Source: Duganella sp. CF517 (GTDB lineage Bacteria; Pseudomonadota; Gammaproteobacteria; Burkholderiales; Burkholderiaceae_D). From it: a stretch of 64,000 nt of DNA. Made by a program: the position numbers and the translations under genes. Position 1 is the stretch's first letter, and each line of letters begins with the position of its first letter. The DNA lies in NCBI RefSeq assembly GCF_900110275.1, contig NZ_FODC01000004.1:124001-188000 (forward strand). The letters are read 5' to 3'. The notes under the pieces were generated by a model. The model saw nothing but the letters and a program-made list of their open reading frames with translations, was not told the origin of the DNA and did not search any database. Below are positions 62,552 to 64,000 of the stretch, one piece after another.

Positions 62552-63727
62552 ATGGATAACAAAAAACCCGTCAAGCCTGTTGTGAAGAAGGCAAAGCCCG
62601 CCACTAAAGGCGCCGCTAAAGCCGCCGGCAAAAACGCCGCCAAAGGCGCGGCGGCCAAGCTCGCCGAAAAAAACGCCGACAAAAACGATCTGCGGGTGTT
62701 GCACACGCCCACCGCCGACCTGAGCGTCAGCGGCGCGACCTTGATCGACGTCGCCAAGGTGGCGGGCGTGTCGCCGATCACTGTGTCGCGCGCGCTGAAC
62801 CAGCCGCATCTGGTGCGCCCGAACACGGTGGCCAAGGTGCAGGAGGCGGTGCAGCAGACCGGTTATGTCAAGAATATGATGGCCGGCGCGTTGGCGTCGA
62901 ACCGCAGCAAGCTCATTTCGCTGGTGCTGCCGACCATCGCCACGCCGATTTTCGCCGACATGGTGGAAGCGGCCAGCGACCGGCTGACGCAGGCCGGCTA
63001 CCAGGTGCTGCTGGGGTTGTCGCGCTATGAGGCGTGGCGGGAAGAGGTGCTGGTCGAGACCATCCTGAGCCGGCGTCCGGACGGTGTCATGCTGACCGGG
63101 ACTTTGCACACCGATATCACCCGCCGCCGTTTGCAACTGGCGCGCATACCGGTGGTGGAGGCGTGGGACATGTCGCCGTCGCCGATCGACATGGTGGTCG
63201 GTTTCTCGCACGAGGGTGTCGGCCACGCGCTGGCGCGGCATCTGGTCGAGCGCGGCTACCGGCGCATCGCCGTGCTGTCGGCCGACGACCCGCGCGCCGA
63301 GCGGCGCAACCAGGGTTTGCAGGCCGAGCTGGCCAGGATGGGGATCGCCGTGGCGGCGGTGCAGACCATGCCGCCGCCGACCACGATGCAGGCCGGGCGC
63401 GAGGGTTTGACGCGGTTGCTGGCGCTGGCGCCGGACATCGACGCCGTCTACTGCAGTTCGGACACCCTGGCGCACGGCTTGATGATCGAGGCGGTGAGCC
63501 GTGGTCTGAAGGTGCCGGAGCAGTTGGCGGTGATCGGTTTCGGCGATCTGAATTTCGCCGCGCACACCCATCCGCCGTTGTCGACGGTGCGGGTGGACGG
63601 GCGCAATATCGGCCTGGTGGCGGCGCAGGCGATACTGGACCGCATCGATGGCGTCACCCGGGACCAGGACACGGCGTCGCGCGTGTTCGATACGGGATTC
63701 GAGCTCATACAGCGCGGCAGTACGTAA
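62552..63727 (+). CDS. LacI-family repressor with Lys/Ala-rich extension
   Basis: The 391-residue protein opens with about 45 Lys/Ala-rich residues that resemble histone-like tails. A LacI helix-turn-helix follows (TLIDVAKVAGVSPITVSRAL, about 63-82), then a periplasmic-binding-type sugar domain ('ISLVLPTIATPIFADMVEAA' through 'VIGFGDLNFAAHTHPPLSTV'). It belongs to the GntR/IdnR-like group that senses aldonates or aldarates. Divergence from gudD suggests glucarate or a pathway intermediate as inducer (inference). The extension is in frame with no alternative ATG before the HTH, so it is probably translated. Confidence 0.9.
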   Translation: MDNKKPVKPVVKKAKPATKGAAKAAGKNAAKGAAAKLAEKNADKNDLRVLHTPTADLSVSGATLIDVAKVAGVSPITVSRALNQPHLVRPNTVAKVQEAVQQTGYVKNMMAGALASNRSKLISLVLPTIATPIFADMVEAASDRLTQAGYQVLLGLSRYEAWREEVLVETILSRRPDGVMLTGTLHTDITRRRLQLARIPVVEAWDMSPSPIDMVVGFSHEGVGHALARHLVERGYRRIAVLSADDPRAERRNQGLQAELARMGIAVAAVQTMPPPTTMQAGREGLTRLLALAPDIDAVYCSSDTLAHGLMIEAVSRGLKVPEQLAVIGFGDLNFAAHTHPPLSTVRVDGRNIGLVAAQAILDRIDGVTRDQDTASRVFDTGFELIQRGST

Positions 63728-63800
63728 AGCCGCCCGCGACGGACACGGACCCCGGATCCGCGGCGGTTGATTGATATCCGTAGGGGCCGGTGGGCGTGGG

Positions 63801-64000
63801 TTATTCCCCCCGGCGGGCGTTCCATCTCAGGCTGAACACCGTCCAATGCGCCAGCAAGCGATTCAACACCGGCAGCGCCAGCCCATGGTTGCGCGCCACC
63901 TTTTGCTGCATCGCCAGCGCCGGCGACGGCGCGGCGCCCTTGACCGCGAACAAAATCCGGTTATTCCCGGCGATCCCGCGAAACCAGCAAATCCGCCCCT
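63801..64000 (-). CDS. 3' end of a gene running off the window
   Basis: The minus-strand frame is open from the right edge to TAA at 63803-63801, giving about 65 C-terminal residues. They read 'RICWFRGIAGNNRILFAVKG' then a Gln/Lys/Arg-rich helix and end 'FSLRWNARRGE'. The frame shows normal coding composition for this genome. I do not recognise the family from this tail. It converges with the LacI-type gene, 73 bases away. Confidence 0.5.
   Translation of the reverse strand, partial: GRICWFRGIAGNNRILFAVKGAAPSPALAMQQKVARNHGLALPVLNRLLAHWTVFSLRWNARRGE

Overview
The window is high-GC DNA packed with genes in small operons on both strands. Several things point to a betaproteobacterium of the Burkholderiales, most likely Oxalobacteraceae (Massilia/Duganella/Janthinobacterium-like): a hemC-hemD-hemX-hemY run, a primary sigma factor with a long Lys/Ala-rich N-terminus, a ProQ/FinO protein, 3-hydroxybutyrate dehydrogenase, a DUF2917/MocR pair, abundant TonB-dependent receptors, and a RAYT-type REP palindrome carrying a 'gacagacttgacccc' core. 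The genus assignment is inference; no rRNA gene is present.

Layout. 0.2-5.2 kb: an RlmI-like protein cut off before its methyltransferase domain, an orphan PilT-family ATPase, and on the opposite strand two c-type cytochromes, a DEDDy exonuclease and a ProQ-like RNA chaperone. 5.2-12.2 kb: a possible small RNA, rpoD, bdhA, and a large propeller-type sensor kinase. 12.3-19.6 kb: ppc divergent from the haem operon hemCDXY, which ends directly in a palindromic repeat array. 19.9-26.4 kb: a small conserved protein, ppa, a Crp-like regulator, dps, a COG3146 acyltransferase-like protein, nadE and a PII gene.

26.5-37.1 kb is the most accessory-looking part: a secreted arylsulfotransferase, a TonB-dependent receptor and a Tat-type sulfatase, followed by a flavin-dependent halogenase and a second, larger TonB-dependent receptor. 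I read it as two neighbouring outer-membrane uptake and modification modules with unknown substrates. 37.2-49.3 kb is housekeeping: a UPF0126/TRIC membrane protein, an Smr protein, trxB, ftsK-lolA-rarA with an alpha/beta hydrolase, a lipoprotein, a DUF2917 gene divergent from a MocR regulator, a small exported protein and serS. Two identical tRNA-Ser(CGA) genes follow serS, with a duplicated tRNA 3' end between them.

50-64 kb: periplasmic trehalase, an AI-2E-type permease, a YecA/SEC-C protein, secreted proteins including a SIMPL protein whose ribosome binding site lies inside a perfect inverted repeat, three very small genes, an unrecognised 126-residue protein, a hybrid histidine kinase (sensor-PAS-HK-REC-REC-HPt), a hotdog thioesterase, a small membrane protein, and glucarate dehydratase divergent from a LacI regulator with operator-like palindromes between them. 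The window ends inside a minus-strand gene.
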